Source of the DNA: Siminovitchia fortis
GTDB taxonomy: Bacteria; Bacillota; Bacilli; Bacillales; Bacillaceae_C
NCBI RefSeq assembly: GCF_003605365.2
Contig: NZ_QYTU02000004.1
Coordinates: 62,001 to 126,000, forward strand
Reading direction: 5' to 3'
Length of the DNA stretch: 64,000 bases
Shown: positions 17,056-26,490 of the stretch, one piece after another
Layout of the letters: each line of letters opens with the position of its first letter
How positions within the stretch are numbered: the first letter of the stretch is position 1
The notes under the pieces: generated by a model
What the model saw: the letters and a program-made list of their open reading frames with translations, nothing else
The model's database searches: none
Told to the model about the DNA's origin: nothing
Made by a program: the position numbers and the translations under genes

Positions 17056-18298
17056 ATTCATGGATAATCCCTGGTTCGTAAGAATTGTCGCCATGGCGCT
17101 GGCCGTGCTTCTTTTCCTGTCAGTGCAGGATTTGGGGAACAAAAACGGAGCATCCAGGCCTAACGGAATGGAAAGCAATGAGGTGGAAACCATTACCGAC
17201 GTGCCGCTGGAGAAATACTTTGATTCCGAAAACCTTGTCGTAACCGGATTGCCTGAAACGGTTAATGTAACGATTGAAGGCCAAAGAAGATTTGTCGAAG
17301 CGACAAAGCGGCAAAGAGATTTTTCCATCTATGTGGATTTATCTGATTTAAGCATTGGTAACCATCGTGTTCCCATTTTATATAAAGATTTTTCCGAGAA
17401 GCTGAAGGTACAAGTGGAGCCTGTCTATGTGGAGGTCTCCATCCAGGAAAAGGTGACAAAGGACTTCACCGTCGAGCCCGAATTCAACAATAATATATTG
17501 GCGGAAGGATTTGAAGCTGAACTTCCGATTGTCGAACCGAACAAAGTCCAAATCACCGGCGGAAAAGAAACCCTTGAAAAGATTTCTTATGTGAAAGCAT
17601 CCATTGATGCAAGAGGGCTGATTACAGACACCATTAAACGGGACACAAAAGTGACTGTCCTGGATCGCGAATTGAACAAGCTCGATGTGTTTGTCGAACC
17701 TGAGTATGTAACAGTGACCGTCCCGGTAAATAATCCGAGAAAGACTGTTCCGCTTAAAATCAAGCAGGTCGGATCTTCGCCTGAAGGCACTGTCATCAAG
17801 CGGATGGAAGGTGATATTGAAGAGGTCATGATTTTCGGGCGGACGGATATTTTGCAAAAAGTCGATGAAATAGAAGCGGAAGTGGATGTCAGCAAAATAA
17901 CCAAAGATGAAGAATTGGATGTACCGATTATAAGGCCCGATGGGATTAATAAAATCACCCCTGAAATAGTCAAAGTGAAAGTCGTGACAGACAAGGCCAA
18001 AAAAAAGAGTGAAGAAACAAGTTTGAGTGAAGTGCCCATTGAAAGCAAGGGCTTGGCGGAAGGCTTGGATGTTGAGTTTTTATCGCCCGAGGATGGAGCT
18101 GTATCCATCAAAGTGGAAGGCAGCAAGGATCAGTTGAAAAAGGCTCAGGAGAGCGCGTTTGAAGTGTTTATGAATATGGAAGGCCTCCAGGCAGGGGACC
18201 ATGAAGTGAACCTCGAAGTGAAAGGGCCGAAAGATGTCAAATGGGAGCTTTCAACAGAAAAGGCGAAGGTACGGATAAAGGAAAAAGAAACTGTTTAA
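17048..18298 (+). CDS. cdaR: CdaA regulator (YbbR-domain protein)
   Basis: One N-terminal membrane helix (about 10-30, MALAVLLFLSVQDL) is followed by four YbbR repeats of about 80 residues each, facing the cell surface. It binds and modulates CdaA. The start was placed at 17048 because the product then begins MDKFMDNPWFVRI, has AAAGGGGAAG upstream, and overlaps the cdaA stop; the longer open frame is unsupported. Confidence 0.94.
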   Translation: MDKFMDNPWFVRIVAMALAVLLFLSVQDLGNKNGASRPNGMESNEVETITDVPLEKYFDSENLVVTGLPETVNVTIEGQRRFVEATKRQRDFSIYVDLSDLSIGNHRVPILYKDFSEKLKVQVEPVYVEVSIQEKVTKDFTVEPEFNNNILAEGFEAELPIVEPNKVQITGGKETLEKISYVKASIDARGLITDTIKRDTKVTVLDRELNKLDVFVEPEYVTVTVPVNNPRKTVPLKIKQVGSSPEGTVIKRMEGDIEEVMIFGRTDILQKVDEIEAEVDVSKITKDEELDVPIIRPDGINKITPEIVKVKVVTDKAKKKSEETSLSEVPIESKGLAEGLDVEFLSPEDGAVSIKVEGSKDQLKKAQESAFEVFMNMEGLQAGDHEVNLEVKGPKDVKWELSTEKAKVRIKEKETV

Positions 18299-18388
18299 AC
18301 ATGACAGAAAAAAGTGATAGCACACTTCGGGTTAGTTTTGTTAAATGACTGTTTAAACATAGGTGAAAGAAGGAGCGATACAATCGAT

Positions 18389-19738
18389 ATGGGTAAATAT
18401 TTTGGAACAGACGGGGTAAGAGGAGTGGCCAACGCGGAGCTTACTCCGGAGCTGGCGTTCAAATTGGGCCGTTTCGGCGGTTATGTTTTAACAAACAGCG
18501 CAGAGCATCCTAAGGTTCTGATTGGACGGGATACCCGGATTTCCGGGCATATGCTGGAAGGGGCGCTTGTGGCAGGCCTTCTTTCCATAGGAGCGGAAGT
18601 CATGCGCCTCGGCGTCATTTCAACACCGGGAGTGGCCTATTTGACGAAAGCTCTCGGAGCCCAGGCTGGAGTGATGATTTCAGCATCCCACAATCCTGTT
18701 CCTGATAACGGCATTAAATTTTTCGGGCCGGACGGTTTTAAGCTTTCGGATGAAGAAGAAGCCAAAATCGAGGAACTGCTTGATTTGAATGAAGATCAAC
18801 TTCCACGGCCTACAGGAGCGAATCTTGGAATCGTGAACGACTATTTTGAAGGCGGCCAGAAATATTTACAATTCCTTAAACAGACAGTCGATGAGGAATT
18901 TACCGATATTCACGTGGCTCTTGATTGCGCAAACGGTGCAACATCCGCTCTTGCAACCCACTTGTTTGCTGACCTTGATGCCGATACATCCACAATGGGT
19001 GCGTCCCCGAACGGGCTGAATATTAATGATGGAGTGGGCTCCACTCATCCGGAAAGCCTGGCTGCTTTTGTTAAAGAAAAGCAGGCGGATATCGGCTTGG
19101 CGTTTGATGGAGACGGCGACCGTCTTATCGCCATCGATGAAAACGGGAAGATAGTGGACGGCGACCAAATCATGTACATATGTGCAAAACACATGAAAGA
19201 AGAAGGACGCCTGAAACAGGATACAGTCGTTTCCACTGTTATGAGCAATTTGGGCTTCTATAAGGCATTGGAAGCCAACGGAATGCACAGTGTGCCGACA
19301 GCTGTGGGCGACCGCTATGTCGTGGAAGAGATGAAGAAAAATGATTATAATCTGGGCGGAGAACAGTCCGGGCATATTATTTTCCTGGACTACAACACGA
19401 CAGGCGACGGCCTTTTGACAGGCCTGCAGCTTGTAAACATTATGAGGATGACGGATAAGCCGCTCTCTGAATTGGCTAAAGAAATGAAGAAATACCCTCA
19501 GAAGCTTGTCAATGTCAAGGTGAAGGACAAACATCACGTCACGGACCATGAAAAAGTGAAAGCTGTCATAGAGGAAGTTGAAGCGGAAATGAACGGAAAC
19601 GGCAGAATCCTTGTCCGGCCTTCCGGAACAGAACCGCTCGTCCGCGTGATGGCAGAGGCACCGACGGAGGAAGCGTGTGAGGAATATGTACAGCGTATTG
19701 CTGAAGTGGTAAAAGAGGAAATGGGATTGGAAGACTAA
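18389..19738 (+). CDS. glmM: Phosphoglucosamine mutase GlmM
   Basis: Converts glucosamine-6-phosphate to glucosamine-1-phosphate for UDP-GlcNAc synthesis. The active-site serine is Ser100 in ISASHNP, the magnesium loop is DGDGDR, substrate binding is GEQSGH, and the phosphate-binding loop is [12 protein letters not shown]. The 449-residue length is typical. RBS GAAGGAG stands before ATG 18389. In B. subtilis glmS follows, but here a terminator and a padR gene come next. Confidence 0.96.
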   Translation: MGKYFGTDGVRGVANAELTPELAFKLGRFGGYVLTNSAEHPKVLIGRDTRISGHMLEGALVAGLLSIGAEVMRLGVISTPGVAYLTKALGAQAGVMISASHNPVPDNGIKFFGPDGFKLSDEEEAKIEELLDLNEDQLPRPTGANLGIVNDYFEGGQKYLQFLKQTVDEEFTDIHVALDCANGATSALATHLFADLDADTSTMGASPNGLNINDGVGSTHPESLAAFVKEKQADIGLAFDGDGDRLIAIDENGKIVDGDQIMYICAKHMKEEGRLKQDTVVSTVMSNLGFYKALEANGMHSVPTAVGDRYVVEEMKKNDYNLGGEQSGHIIFLDYNTTGDGLLTGLQLVNIMRMTDKPLSELAKEMKKYPQKLVNVKVKDKHHVTDHEKVKAVIEEVEAEMNGNGRILVRPSGTEPLVRVMAEAPTEEACEEYVQRIAEVVKEEMGLED

Positions 19739-19746
19739 TGATGACT

Positions 19747-19786
19747 GGATGCATGAAACAGCGGCAGCTGCTCCATGCATCTTTTT
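19747..19786 (+). terminator. glmM terminator
   Basis: GATGCATG and CATGCATC pair, enclosing a second small palindrome GCAGCTGC, and are followed by TTTTT. It begins nine bases after the stop codon. Confidence 0.8.
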
Positions 19787-19909
19787 ATGTATAGTACCTT
19801 GTAATAAACAATACCTTGTGTTAATCTTTTATTGGGAGTGGCGGAACTTTTTTGTTCCGGTATTATACATTGATTAGTAGTATATATTGTATGCATGAGG
19901 TGATCAACA

Positions 19910-20230
19910 GTGAATGTACAGTTTAAAAAGGGTGTTTTAGAGCTTTGTGTTCTTGCTTTATTACATACAAAAGACCGCTATGGATACGAGCTTGTACAGA
20001 AAATCTCCAATCAGATTGCCATATCCGAAGGGTCAGTGTATCCGCTTTTGAGACGTTTGGCAAAGGACGGATTTTTTACAACTTACCTAAAGGAGTCGAC
20101 AGAAGGTCCTTCCCGAAAATATTACAAGTTGACCGAAAAAGGCAGGGACCATTTGTATGACTTAATTGACGAATGGAAGCAATTTTCGAGCGGCGTCAAT
20201 CAATTGATCAAAGAAGGTGTAGGGGAATGA
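19910..20230 (+). CDS. PadR-family transcriptional regulator
   Basis: A 106-residue winged-helix repressor with the typical KGVLELCVLALL start, RYGYELVQKIS and SEGSVYPLLRRLAKDGF recognition region. It starts with GTG behind ATGAGGTGATC and ends with an ATGA overlap into the DUF1700 gene. PadR-DUF1700-DUF4097 trios are common in Firmicutes; the regulator probably controls its own operon, though no ligand is known. Confidence 0.9.
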   Translation: MNVQFKKGVLELCVLALLHTKDRYGYELVQKISNQIAISEGSVYPLLRRLAKDGFFTTYLKESTEGPSRKYYKLTEKGRDHLYDLIDEWKQFSSGVNQLIKEGVGE

Positions 20231-20793
20231 CAAAATATCAGTTTATGCGGATTTTGGAATCATCTTTAAAAAGGCTTCCTTCAGAGGAACGAGAGGATAT
20301 TTTACAGGATTTCGAAGAGCATTTTTCCATTGGCAAGGAAGAAGGAAAAGCGGAGGAGGAGATTGCGGCATCGCTCGGTTCTCCGCAGCAAATTGCCAAG
20401 GAGCTGCTTGCAGATTATCACCTTGAAAAGGTGGAGGCCACCGCAACGACAGGAAACGTTTTTCGTGCTGTATGGGCTGTGATTGGCCTGAGCTTTTTCA
20501 ATCTGGTCATTGTACTTGGGCCTTTCATAGCTGTTTTGGGAATCCTTGTTTCAGGCTGGGCATCAGGCATCGCATTTATTGTTTCGCCCCTGCTGTTTAT
20601 TGCTAACGCGGTTATTTTTCCAGACGCTTTTGAATGGTTTGATCTGTTTTTCTCTTTACTGCTTTCGGGCATAGGGCTGTTTATTGGGATTGGGATGTAT
20701 TTTGCAACCCGTGCCATCATCAACGGTTTCGTCCGTTATTTGAAATTCAACACGAGACTTGTAAAAGGGGGCTTGAAACATGAACGTGCTTAA
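20227..20793 (+). CDS. DUF1700 (HAAS-type) membrane protein
   Basis: The N-terminal helical domain (about 1-65, KRLPSEEREDILQDFEEHF) matches DUF1700/HAAS proteins, and four hydrophobic segments follow (about 80-170). ATG 20227 overlaps the padR stop and is preceded by GTAGGGG. It sits between padR and a DUF4097 gene. The role is unknown; proteins of this type are thought to pass regulatory signals between the PadR repressor and surface proteins, which is inference. Confidence 0.85.
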   Translation: MTKYQFMRILESSLKRLPSEEREDILQDFEEHFSIGKEEGKAEEEIAASLGSPQQIAKELLADYHLEKVEATATTGNVFRAVWAVIGLSFFNLVIVLGPFIAVLGILVSGWASGIAFIVSPLLFIANAVIFPDAFEWFDLFFSLLLSGIGLFIGIGMYFATRAIINGFVRYLKFNTRLVKGGLKHERA

Positions 20794-21637
20794 AAAAGTT
20801 TCCATCATAGCTTTGGCACTTTTGATTGTGGGGATTGTCGGAAGTGTGCTGACTTTTAAATCCAAAATGACAACTGCGGACGTTTCGGAGGCCAAAACGA
20901 TCCATGACAGCCATTTTACCAAGATTGACGTCAAGACGACCAATTCAAGAATCGAAATCATTCCAACAAAGGATTCCACTGTAACAGCAGAGTTGTCGGG
21001 AAAAAGGGGAAAAGGCAAAAAATATAAATTTGATGCCGATGTGAAAGATGACACACTGTATGTAAAATTGAAAGACAGGCAAATGTTATTCACTTTTGAT
21101 ATCACGCCACCCCTGGCTTTAAAGGTATATATACCTGAAAAGGAGTATGACTCCATCAGGTTAAAAAGCGATAACGGCAGGATCAGCACTGAAAAAATAA
21201 GAGCAAAAGAGTTTGCTGCCGACACAGATAATGGAAGGGTGAAACTGAAGGATATCCAAGGTTCAAATGTTACGGCCGTATCGAATAATGGCCGGATTGA
21301 AGCGAAAAGTGTAAAGGCATCTTCATTTACCGCAAGGTCGGATAACGGCAAAATTATCCTTGAAGATGTTGATGGGAAGATATCAGGAATAACGAACAAT
21401 GGCCATATCTCTCTTGTAACGGATAATCTGGACCGGCCGATTGAGTTGGAGACGGATAACGGGGGAATTGAAATCCAAGCGGCAAAAGAACCTAAGAATG
21501 CCTCTTTTGATGTAAGGGTGGATAATGGCAAAGTGGACATTTTTGGGCAGACCTTTAGAGGGGATGCCTCCATAGGCAAGGGTGAACATGTCATCAAGCT
21601 GAAAACGAATAATGGAAGTATAAAGGTGAGCAAATAA
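20780..21637 (+). CDS. DUF4097 (LiaG-like) beta-solenoid surface protein
   Basis: An N-terminal membrane anchor (about 5-27, VSIIALALLIVGIVGSVL) is followed by a repetitive beta domain of about 20-residue turns ending in DNGR/DNGK/NNGR/NNGS, typical of DUF4097 proteins. It overlaps the DUF1700 gene by 14 bases and ends the operon. The exact role is unknown; LiaG-like proteins are found with cell-envelope stress systems. Confidence 0.85.
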   Translation: MNVLKKVSIIALALLIVGIVGSVLTFKSKMTTADVSEAKTIHDSHFTKIDVKTTNSRIEIIPTKDSTVTAELSGKRGKGKKYKFDADVKDDTLYVKLKDRQMLFTFDITPPLALKVYIPEKEYDSIRLKSDNGRISTEKIRAKEFAADTDNGRVKLKDIQGSNVTAVSNNGRIEAKSVKASSFTARSDNGKIILEDVDGKISGITNNGHISLVTDNLDRPIELETDNGGIEIQAAKEPKNASFDVRVDNGKVDIFGQTFRGDASIGKGEHVIKLKTNNGSIKVSK

Positions 21638-21645
21638 CAATAAAG

Positions 21646-21667
21646 CCGCTGGCCCTCGGACCAGCGG
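21646..21667. terminator. Bidirectional terminator between DUF4097 and SASP genes
   Basis: CCGCTGG and CCAGCGG pair around an 8-nt loop, followed by TAGTTTTATTATTTT on the plus strand. It serves convergent genes. Confidence 0.75.
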
Positions 21668-21675
21668 TAGTTTTA

Positions 21676-21948
21676 TTATTTTCCCTTCATTTGTTCCTGG
21701 GCCATCTTAATCATTTCTTTGACCATATTGCCTCCGATCGGTCCGCCGACTTTGCCGGCCTGCTCGGAAGTCAATTGGCCGTTGTATCCTTCTTTCAGGG
21801 GAATTCCCTGTTCTTTTGCAACTTCATATTTTACATTGTCAGGCTTTGCCGGGTTGACCGGATATCCTTTTTCTTTCATCACCCGGGCTTTTAATTGGTC
21901 CAATTCAGCCCTGGCTTCAGGAACTAATATTTTATTATTTCTGGCCAT
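21676..21948 (-). CDS. Alpha/beta-type small acid-soluble spore protein
   Basis: The C-terminal GGPIGGNMVKEMIKMAQEQM and the N-terminal ILVPEARAELDQLKARV are hallmarks of DNA-binding alpha/beta SASPs, which saturate spore DNA and protect it. A likely GPR protease site lies in the central part. At 90 residues it is longer than typical SspA-D, with extra sequence (NPAKPDNVKYEVAKEQGIPL) between the conserved blocks. A very strong RBS (AAGGAGG) precedes it. Expression in the forespore by sigma-G is expected from the family. Confidence 0.92.
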   Translation of the reverse strand: MARNNKILVPEARAELDQLKARVMKEKGYPVNPAKPDNVKYEVAKEQGIPLKEGYNGQLTSEQAGKVGGPIGGNMVKEMIKMAQEQMKGK

Positions 21949-21993
21949 TTTGGGAAACCTCCTTTTAAGGTAGTGTTTCCCTATTGGTTATGG

Positions 21994-23136
21994 CTATGCC
22001 TCAACAGGATTTTTAAAAAATTTGATAAAAAAGGTGGCTGCGATAAGCAAAATGCCGGTGAATAAAAATCCTTCATTCGCGGAAAGTTCCAATAAGCCTG
22101 TGATCCCCGATCCAGCCACAACCCCGATGGAGAAGAAGGCATAGAAATAACCATATGCTTTCCCCCGGTTTTCATCTGTTGTCGACTCAATGAGCAATGA
22201 GTTGATCGAAGGAAAAAGAAAGGCAAATCCCGTGCCGTAAAGGGCCATAAATACAAACAGAAGGGACAGGCTCACGGAAAAGCTGATGCAAATCATGCTA
22301 AACGCCATTGTAAGCATGCCAAAAACCAACGTGTTCAATGGTCTGACGCGGTCAAACAAGCGATTGGTTGGCAAGACAAAAATCAAAACTGCCACAATGC
22401 CGAACGTGCTTAACAGCATTCCGCCCGTCTGTGTGTCGTTTCCAAGAGCCTCCACTTTCAATGGGAGCATATAGGCAAGCACCCCTTGGGAAAACATAAG
22501 GAAAAAAGCTCCTGAGAATGCCTTGACAATCGAGCGGTTCCAGAATAATTGGCGCACAGGGCGCTTTGCTTCTTTCCGGGCTGCAGGCCGGGCGGCAATC
22601 GTTTTTTTCCTCAAGATAAAAAAAGCGAGAACCCCCAAAATAAGCATGGCAAATCCCGTTGCCTGCAAGACTGTTACTTCGTTCGTCCTGCTGGCCAGAA
22701 TGCCGGAAAAAGCCGGGCCCATAATGGCGGCCATGCCTATAAATGCTCCGGAAAGGGCGACGCCCCTGCCCTTTTCATTCTTGGCAGCCGTGTTGGCTAT
22801 AAATGTGAATGCCGCCGGCACAATCAGGCCGGCATGCAAGCCATGAATAAAGCGCACAAACAGCAATAACAGCGGATCAAAAGCAAGCTGATACAAAAAC
22901 AGGGATACGCTTGTCAATAGCAAACCTGCAAGGAGAATGAGGAAAGGTCCCTTTTTGTCCGTCAAAAAACCCGAAGCAATATTTCCTATCATGTTTGAAA
23001 ATGAAAACATCCCGACAGCGAGGCCGGTCACAAATGGTGTAGCTCCAAGCGAACCCGCCAGCGGTGTCATGATGGGCAATTGTGAAAATAAGTCAAAGAA
23101 GGCAAAAAAGATAATGATATATACAAAAATACGCAT
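21994..23136 (-). CDS. MFS transporter
   Basis: The 380-residue protein has twelve predicted membrane helices and the loop-2 motif region GFLTDKKGP, typical of drug/sugar efflux members of the major facilitator superfamily. The cytoplasmic linker between the two halves is RKKTIAARPAARKEAKRP. The start at 23136 was chosen over an upstream ATG because AGGTG lies about 9 bases before it and the protein then begins at the first helix. Substrate unknown. It is a single gene, divergent from livJ. Confidence 0.88.
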   Translation of the reverse strand: MRIFVYIIIFFAFFDLFSQLPIMTPLAGSLGATPFVTGLAVGMFSFSNMIGNIASGFLTDKKGPFLILLAGLLLTSVSLFLYQLAFDPLLLLFVRFIHGLHAGLIVPAAFTFIANTAAKNEKGRGVALSGAFIGMAAIMGPAFSGILASRTNEVTVLQATGFAMLILGVLAFFILRKKTIAARPAARKEAKRPVRQLFWNRSIVKAFSGAFFLMFSQGVLAYMLPLKVEALGNDTQTGGMLLSTFGIVAVLIFVLPTNRLFDRVRPLNTLVFGMLTMAFSMICISFSVSLSLLFVFMALYGTGFAFLFPSINSLLIESTTDENRGKAYGYFYAFFSIGVVAGSGITGLLELSANEGFLFTGILLIAATFFIKFFKNPVEA

Positions 23137-23406
23137 TAAATATAAACACCTCAATATGATAATCAAATTCTATTCTCTCGTGTTCCCAATAATTAGGCAA
23201 GAGGTTCGGCTTCTTAAATCCATACTTAATGATAGTAACTGAATTCCTATATGGAGGAATCATAATCGTCTCAATATTTTCGACACCAATAAACAATAAG
23301 TCTTACATTTCAATCAACAGCATTTTTTAAAATGACTCTATTATTTACAGATAATATTGTGTATTATTAATAGATATAAGATTTTACTAAAGTAGGAGGA
23401 AGAAAG

Positions 23407-24564
23407 ATGTCATTGAAAAGAACATTCTCATTTGTCGCACTTTTCAGCACCTTGCTGCTTGCGGCATGTGGGGGAGGGGACTCTGCGAGTAAGGGGTCTG
23501 AAAATAATGATAAATCTGGCGGTGAGACGGTAGAGGCCAAAGTCGGAGTTATTTCCTGGCTGACCGGTTCCGGCGCAAGTTACGGAGAGGCCATTACAAA
23601 CGGGCTTAAGCTGGCTAACGAAGAACTTACAGAAAAGGGAGATGTAAAAATCGACCTTGTGATAGAAGACTCCGCAGGAGCCCAGGATCAAGCGTTGTCT
23701 GCTGCCCAGAAATTGATGAACAATGAAAACGTATCTGCGATCATAGGACCGACACTAAGTACTGAGATGAACGTCGTAGGACCTGAAGCTGATATGAACG
23801 GTATTCCAATCTTGGGAACATCGACAACAGCAGACGGAATTCCGCAGATCGGGGAGTATGTATTCCGCGACTCTATTCCAGAGGCGGTGGCCATTCCGGC
23901 TTCTGTTAAAAAAGCTGTTGATGAATACGGTGCGAAAAAAGTCGCTCTTATTTATGGAAATGATGATGTATTCACGAAGTCGGGCTATGACACCATGAAG
24001 AAAACGGTAGAAGACATGGGGCTTGAAGTGGTAACGACTGAAACCTTCCAAATTGGCCAGTCCGATTATAAAGCGCAATTGACCAAAATTAAAAACCTGA
24101 AACCTGACTTGGTTCTGGCATCCGCTCTTTACAATGAAGGGGCCGTCATTTTGGACCAGGCCAGAAAAATGGGCATTGATGTACCATTCGTAGGCGGAAA
24201 TGGATTCAACTCACCGGAAATCATCAATATTGCCGGAGATGCAGCCAACGGCCTGATCGTTGCTACACCATGGTTTGCCGGAAAAGAGAATGAAAAAGTA
24301 CAGAACTTTGTCAAAAAGTACAATGAAGAATATGGAAAAGACCCTGACCAATTTGCTGCGCAAGCCTATGACGGACTTTACTTGATGGCTGAAGCAATCA
24401 AAACAGCAGGCTCGGACGATCCGGATGCCATCCGTGATGGTTTGGCGGGAATCAAGGACTTTGAAGGTGTCCTTGGAACAATGTCCTTTGATGAAGACGG
24501 AGACATTGTCATGGAGCCTACAGTATTGATTATTGAAGACGGGAAGTTTAAAGAGTTTAAGTAA
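23407..24564 (+). CDS. livJ: Branched-chain amino acid ABC transporter substrate-binding lipoprotein
   Basis: A lipoprotein signal ends in LLLAACGGG, followed by a glycine/serine linker and a periplasmic-binding type I fold (Leu/Ile/Val family): ASYGEAITNGLKLANEEL, SAIIGPTLSTEMN and YDGLYLMAEAIKTAG. It captures branched-chain or related amino acids at the cell surface. RBS GTAGGAGG precedes the ATG. A hairpin before livH probably makes the binding protein more abundant than the membrane subunits. Substrate range cannot be told from sequence alone. Confidence 0.92.
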   Translation: MSLKRTFSFVALFSTLLLAACGGGDSASKGSENNDKSGGETVEAKVGVISWLTGSGASYGEAITNGLKLANEELTEKGDVKIDLVIEDSAGAQDQALSAAQKLMNNENVSAIIGPTLSTEMNVVGPEADMNGIPILGTSTTADGIPQIGEYVFRDSIPEAVAIPASVKKAVDEYGAKKVALIYGNDDVFTKSGYDTMKKTVEDMGLEVVTTETFQIGQSDYKAQLTKIKNLKPDLVLASALYNEGAVILDQARKMGIDVPFVGGNGFNSPEIINIAGDAANGLIVATPWFAGKENEKVQNFVKKYNEEYGKDPDQFAAQAYDGLYLMAEAIKTAGSDDPDAIRDGLAGIKDFEGVLGTMSFDEDGDIVMEPTVLIIEDGKFKEFK

Positions 24565-24575
24565 GACTTAAAATC

Positions 24576-24601
24576 AAGCCTCCGTTCCTGAACGGGGGCT
24601 T
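24576..24601 (+). terminator. Intercistronic hairpin between livJ and livH
   Basis: AAGCCTCCGTTC and GAACGGGGGCTT pair (one G-T wobble) 11 bases after the livJ stop. It lacks a strong T tract, so it may be an mRNA-stabilising or attenuating hairpin rather than a full terminator. Confidence 0.65.
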
Positions 24602-24647
24602 GTATGCCGAAAAACAAAAGTAGATTTGAAACGGGAGGAAAAATAAT

Positions 24648-25532
24648 TTGTTACTTGAACAGATAATCAACGGTCTGACTCTCGGAAGCATATATGCGAT
24701 CGTTGCTCTCGGCTATACTCTCGTGTTTGGTGTGCTGAATATCATTAACATGGGCCACGGGGAAATTTTCATGTTCGGTGCCTTTATGGGAGTGTTGGTT
24801 ACAAGTGTACTGGGCATGCCCCTTTATGTCGCTTTTCTCGCAGCCATCATTGTGACGGCAGTGCTTGGTTATTTAATGGAGCGCCTGGCACTTCGCCCGC
24901 TGCGGGGAAAAAAAGGAGTATCCCACTTGGCGCCGCTGATCAGTACAATTGGTGTATCCATATTTTTGGAAAACCTTGCACACCACTTATTTGGAGCCGG
25001 AAATAAGCCTTTCAGAACGCCGCTTTCCGAAATGAGCATTCAGATAGGATCGGTTTCCGTATACTATGTACAAATTGTCATATTCGCCATCGCCATTATT
25101 TTGATGGTGGGGCTGTCATTCTGGCTTTCAAAAACAAAAGCAGGCAAGGCATTAAGAGCAAGTGCCGAAAATTTGGAGATTGCAAGCTTGCTTGGAGTGG
25201 ATACGAAAAAAATGATCACACTCACTGTTGTCATCGCTTCGGCAATGGGTGGGATTGCCGGCGTGCTCGTGGGCCTGGCATTCAACTCTGTTGCACCTCA
25301 AATGGGTCTATCCATCGGATTAAAAGGATTGGCCATTATTATTCTCGGTGGAATGGGAAGCGTCAATGGAGCCATGGCCGGCGGGCTGATTCTGGGTCTT
25401 TCGGAAACAATGGTTGTCGCTTTCGGGGATTCAGGATACAGGGATGCGATCGCATTTGTTGCCATTATTGTTATTTTAATCGTACGGCCGCAAGGAATCT
25501 TTGGCAAGGCCGCTTCGGGAGATGGGCGGTGA
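24648..25532 (+). CDS. livH: Branched-chain amino acid ABC transporter permease LivH
   Basis: The 294-residue permease has about eight hydrophobic helices and begins LLEQIINGLTLGSIYAIVALGYTLVFGVLNIINMGHG, the standard LivH start. Its EAA-like coupling region is LRASAENLEIASLLGVDTKKM. It starts with TTG behind GGGAGGAAA. The livM start codon follows four bases after its stop. Confidence 0.93.
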   Translation: MLLEQIINGLTLGSIYAIVALGYTLVFGVLNIINMGHGEIFMFGAFMGVLVTSVLGMPLYVAFLAAIIVTAVLGYLMERLALRPLRGKKGVSHLAPLISTIGVSIFLENLAHHLFGAGNKPFRTPLSEMSIQIGSVSVYYVQIVIFAIAIILMVGLSFWLSKTKAGKALRASAENLEIASLLGVDTKKMITLTVVIASAMGGIAGVLVGLAFNSVAPQMGLSIGLKGLAIIILGGMGSVNGAMAGGLILGLSETMVVAFGDSGYRDAIAFVAIIVILIVRPQGIFGKAASGDGR

Positions 25533-25536
25533 GGAC

Positions 25537-26490
25537 ATGTTAGAATTCATTAATCCATATTACTTACAAGTCGGGTCTTTCGTATTAATTAATATTTTAC
25601 TGGGTGTCAGCATGTACGTGACTCTTTCAACCGGACAGCTTTCACTTGGACATGCAGGTTTTATGAGCATCGGAGCCTACACGACGACGATATTGACATT
25701 GAACTATGATATGCCGATGATTGTCGGGATTGTTGCAGGAGCAGTCCTTGCGTGCATCGTTGGGGTGATTGTAGGATTCCCGGCATTACGCCTTGAGGGC
25801 GTATACTTGGCGATTGCCACACTTGGTTTCGGCGAAGTCATCCGCGTGCTGCTGATCAACTGGGAATCCCTTACAAAGGGAGCAGTCGGAATTTCCGGCA
25901 TCCCGCATTTGGGACGGGAAGTTCTTGCTTTCAGCAAAGGCATTGGTTTTACACCTGACATGCTGGGACTTAGAAACAACCAGTTTATCAGTCTTGCAGT
26001 TTTTCTCATTTTATTAATCATTGTCGTGGCAGTTATTGCCTTCTTTATCAGACAGGAACATTCCAGGATCGGCCGTGCCTACGCATCGATCAAGATGGAC
26101 GAAAGAGCGGCTGAAGCGATGGGAGTCAACATTACGTACTATAAAATCCTTGCGTTCGGGCAGGGAGCCATGATTGCAGGTTTTGCAGGGGCGCTCTATG
26201 CACACGTGACCGCTTATATAAGCCCGTCCGACTTTGCTTACCACCGTGCGGTTGAAATATTGATCTTTGCTGTATTTGGCGGAAGCGAAGTCATTTGGGG
26301 ACCCATTTTCGGTTCGATATTCTTAACAGCCATGCCGGAAGTGCTCAGATTCATCAGCGACTACCGTTTCATGGTATACGGTGCGCTTCTGATTGTTATG
26401 ATGGCATACCGTCCGCAGGGCCTTATCGATGTAAAAGTGGTCAATTGGTTTAAAAAGCGGGGACGAGGGGAAAGGAGGAAAGCTTCATGA
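25537..26490 (+). CDS. livM: Branched-chain amino acid ABC transporter permease LivM
   Basis: Second permease subunit of about 317 residues with the LivM features LSLGHAGFMSIGAYT and AIATLGFGEVIRVLL and the coupling region SIKMDERAAEAMGVN. The start at 25537 (MLEFINPYYLQVG) was chosen because GGTGAGG lies directly before it and it follows the livH stop; upstream in-frame starts overlap livH. An ATGA overlap links it to livG. Confidence 0.92.
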   Translation: MLEFINPYYLQVGSFVLINILLGVSMYVTLSTGQLSLGHAGFMSIGAYTTTILTLNYDMPMIVGIVAGAVLACIVGVIVGFPALRLEGVYLAIATLGFGEVIRVLLINWESLTKGAVGISGIPHLGREVLAFSKGIGFTPDMLGLRNNQFISLAVFLILLIIVVAVIAFFIRQEHSRIGRAYASIKMDERAAEAMGVNITYYKILAFGQGAMIAGFAGALYAHVTAYISPSDFAYHRAVEILIFAVFGGSEVIWGPIFGSIFLTAMPEVLRFISDYRFMVYGALLIVMMAYRPQGLIDVKVVNWFKKRGRGERRKAS

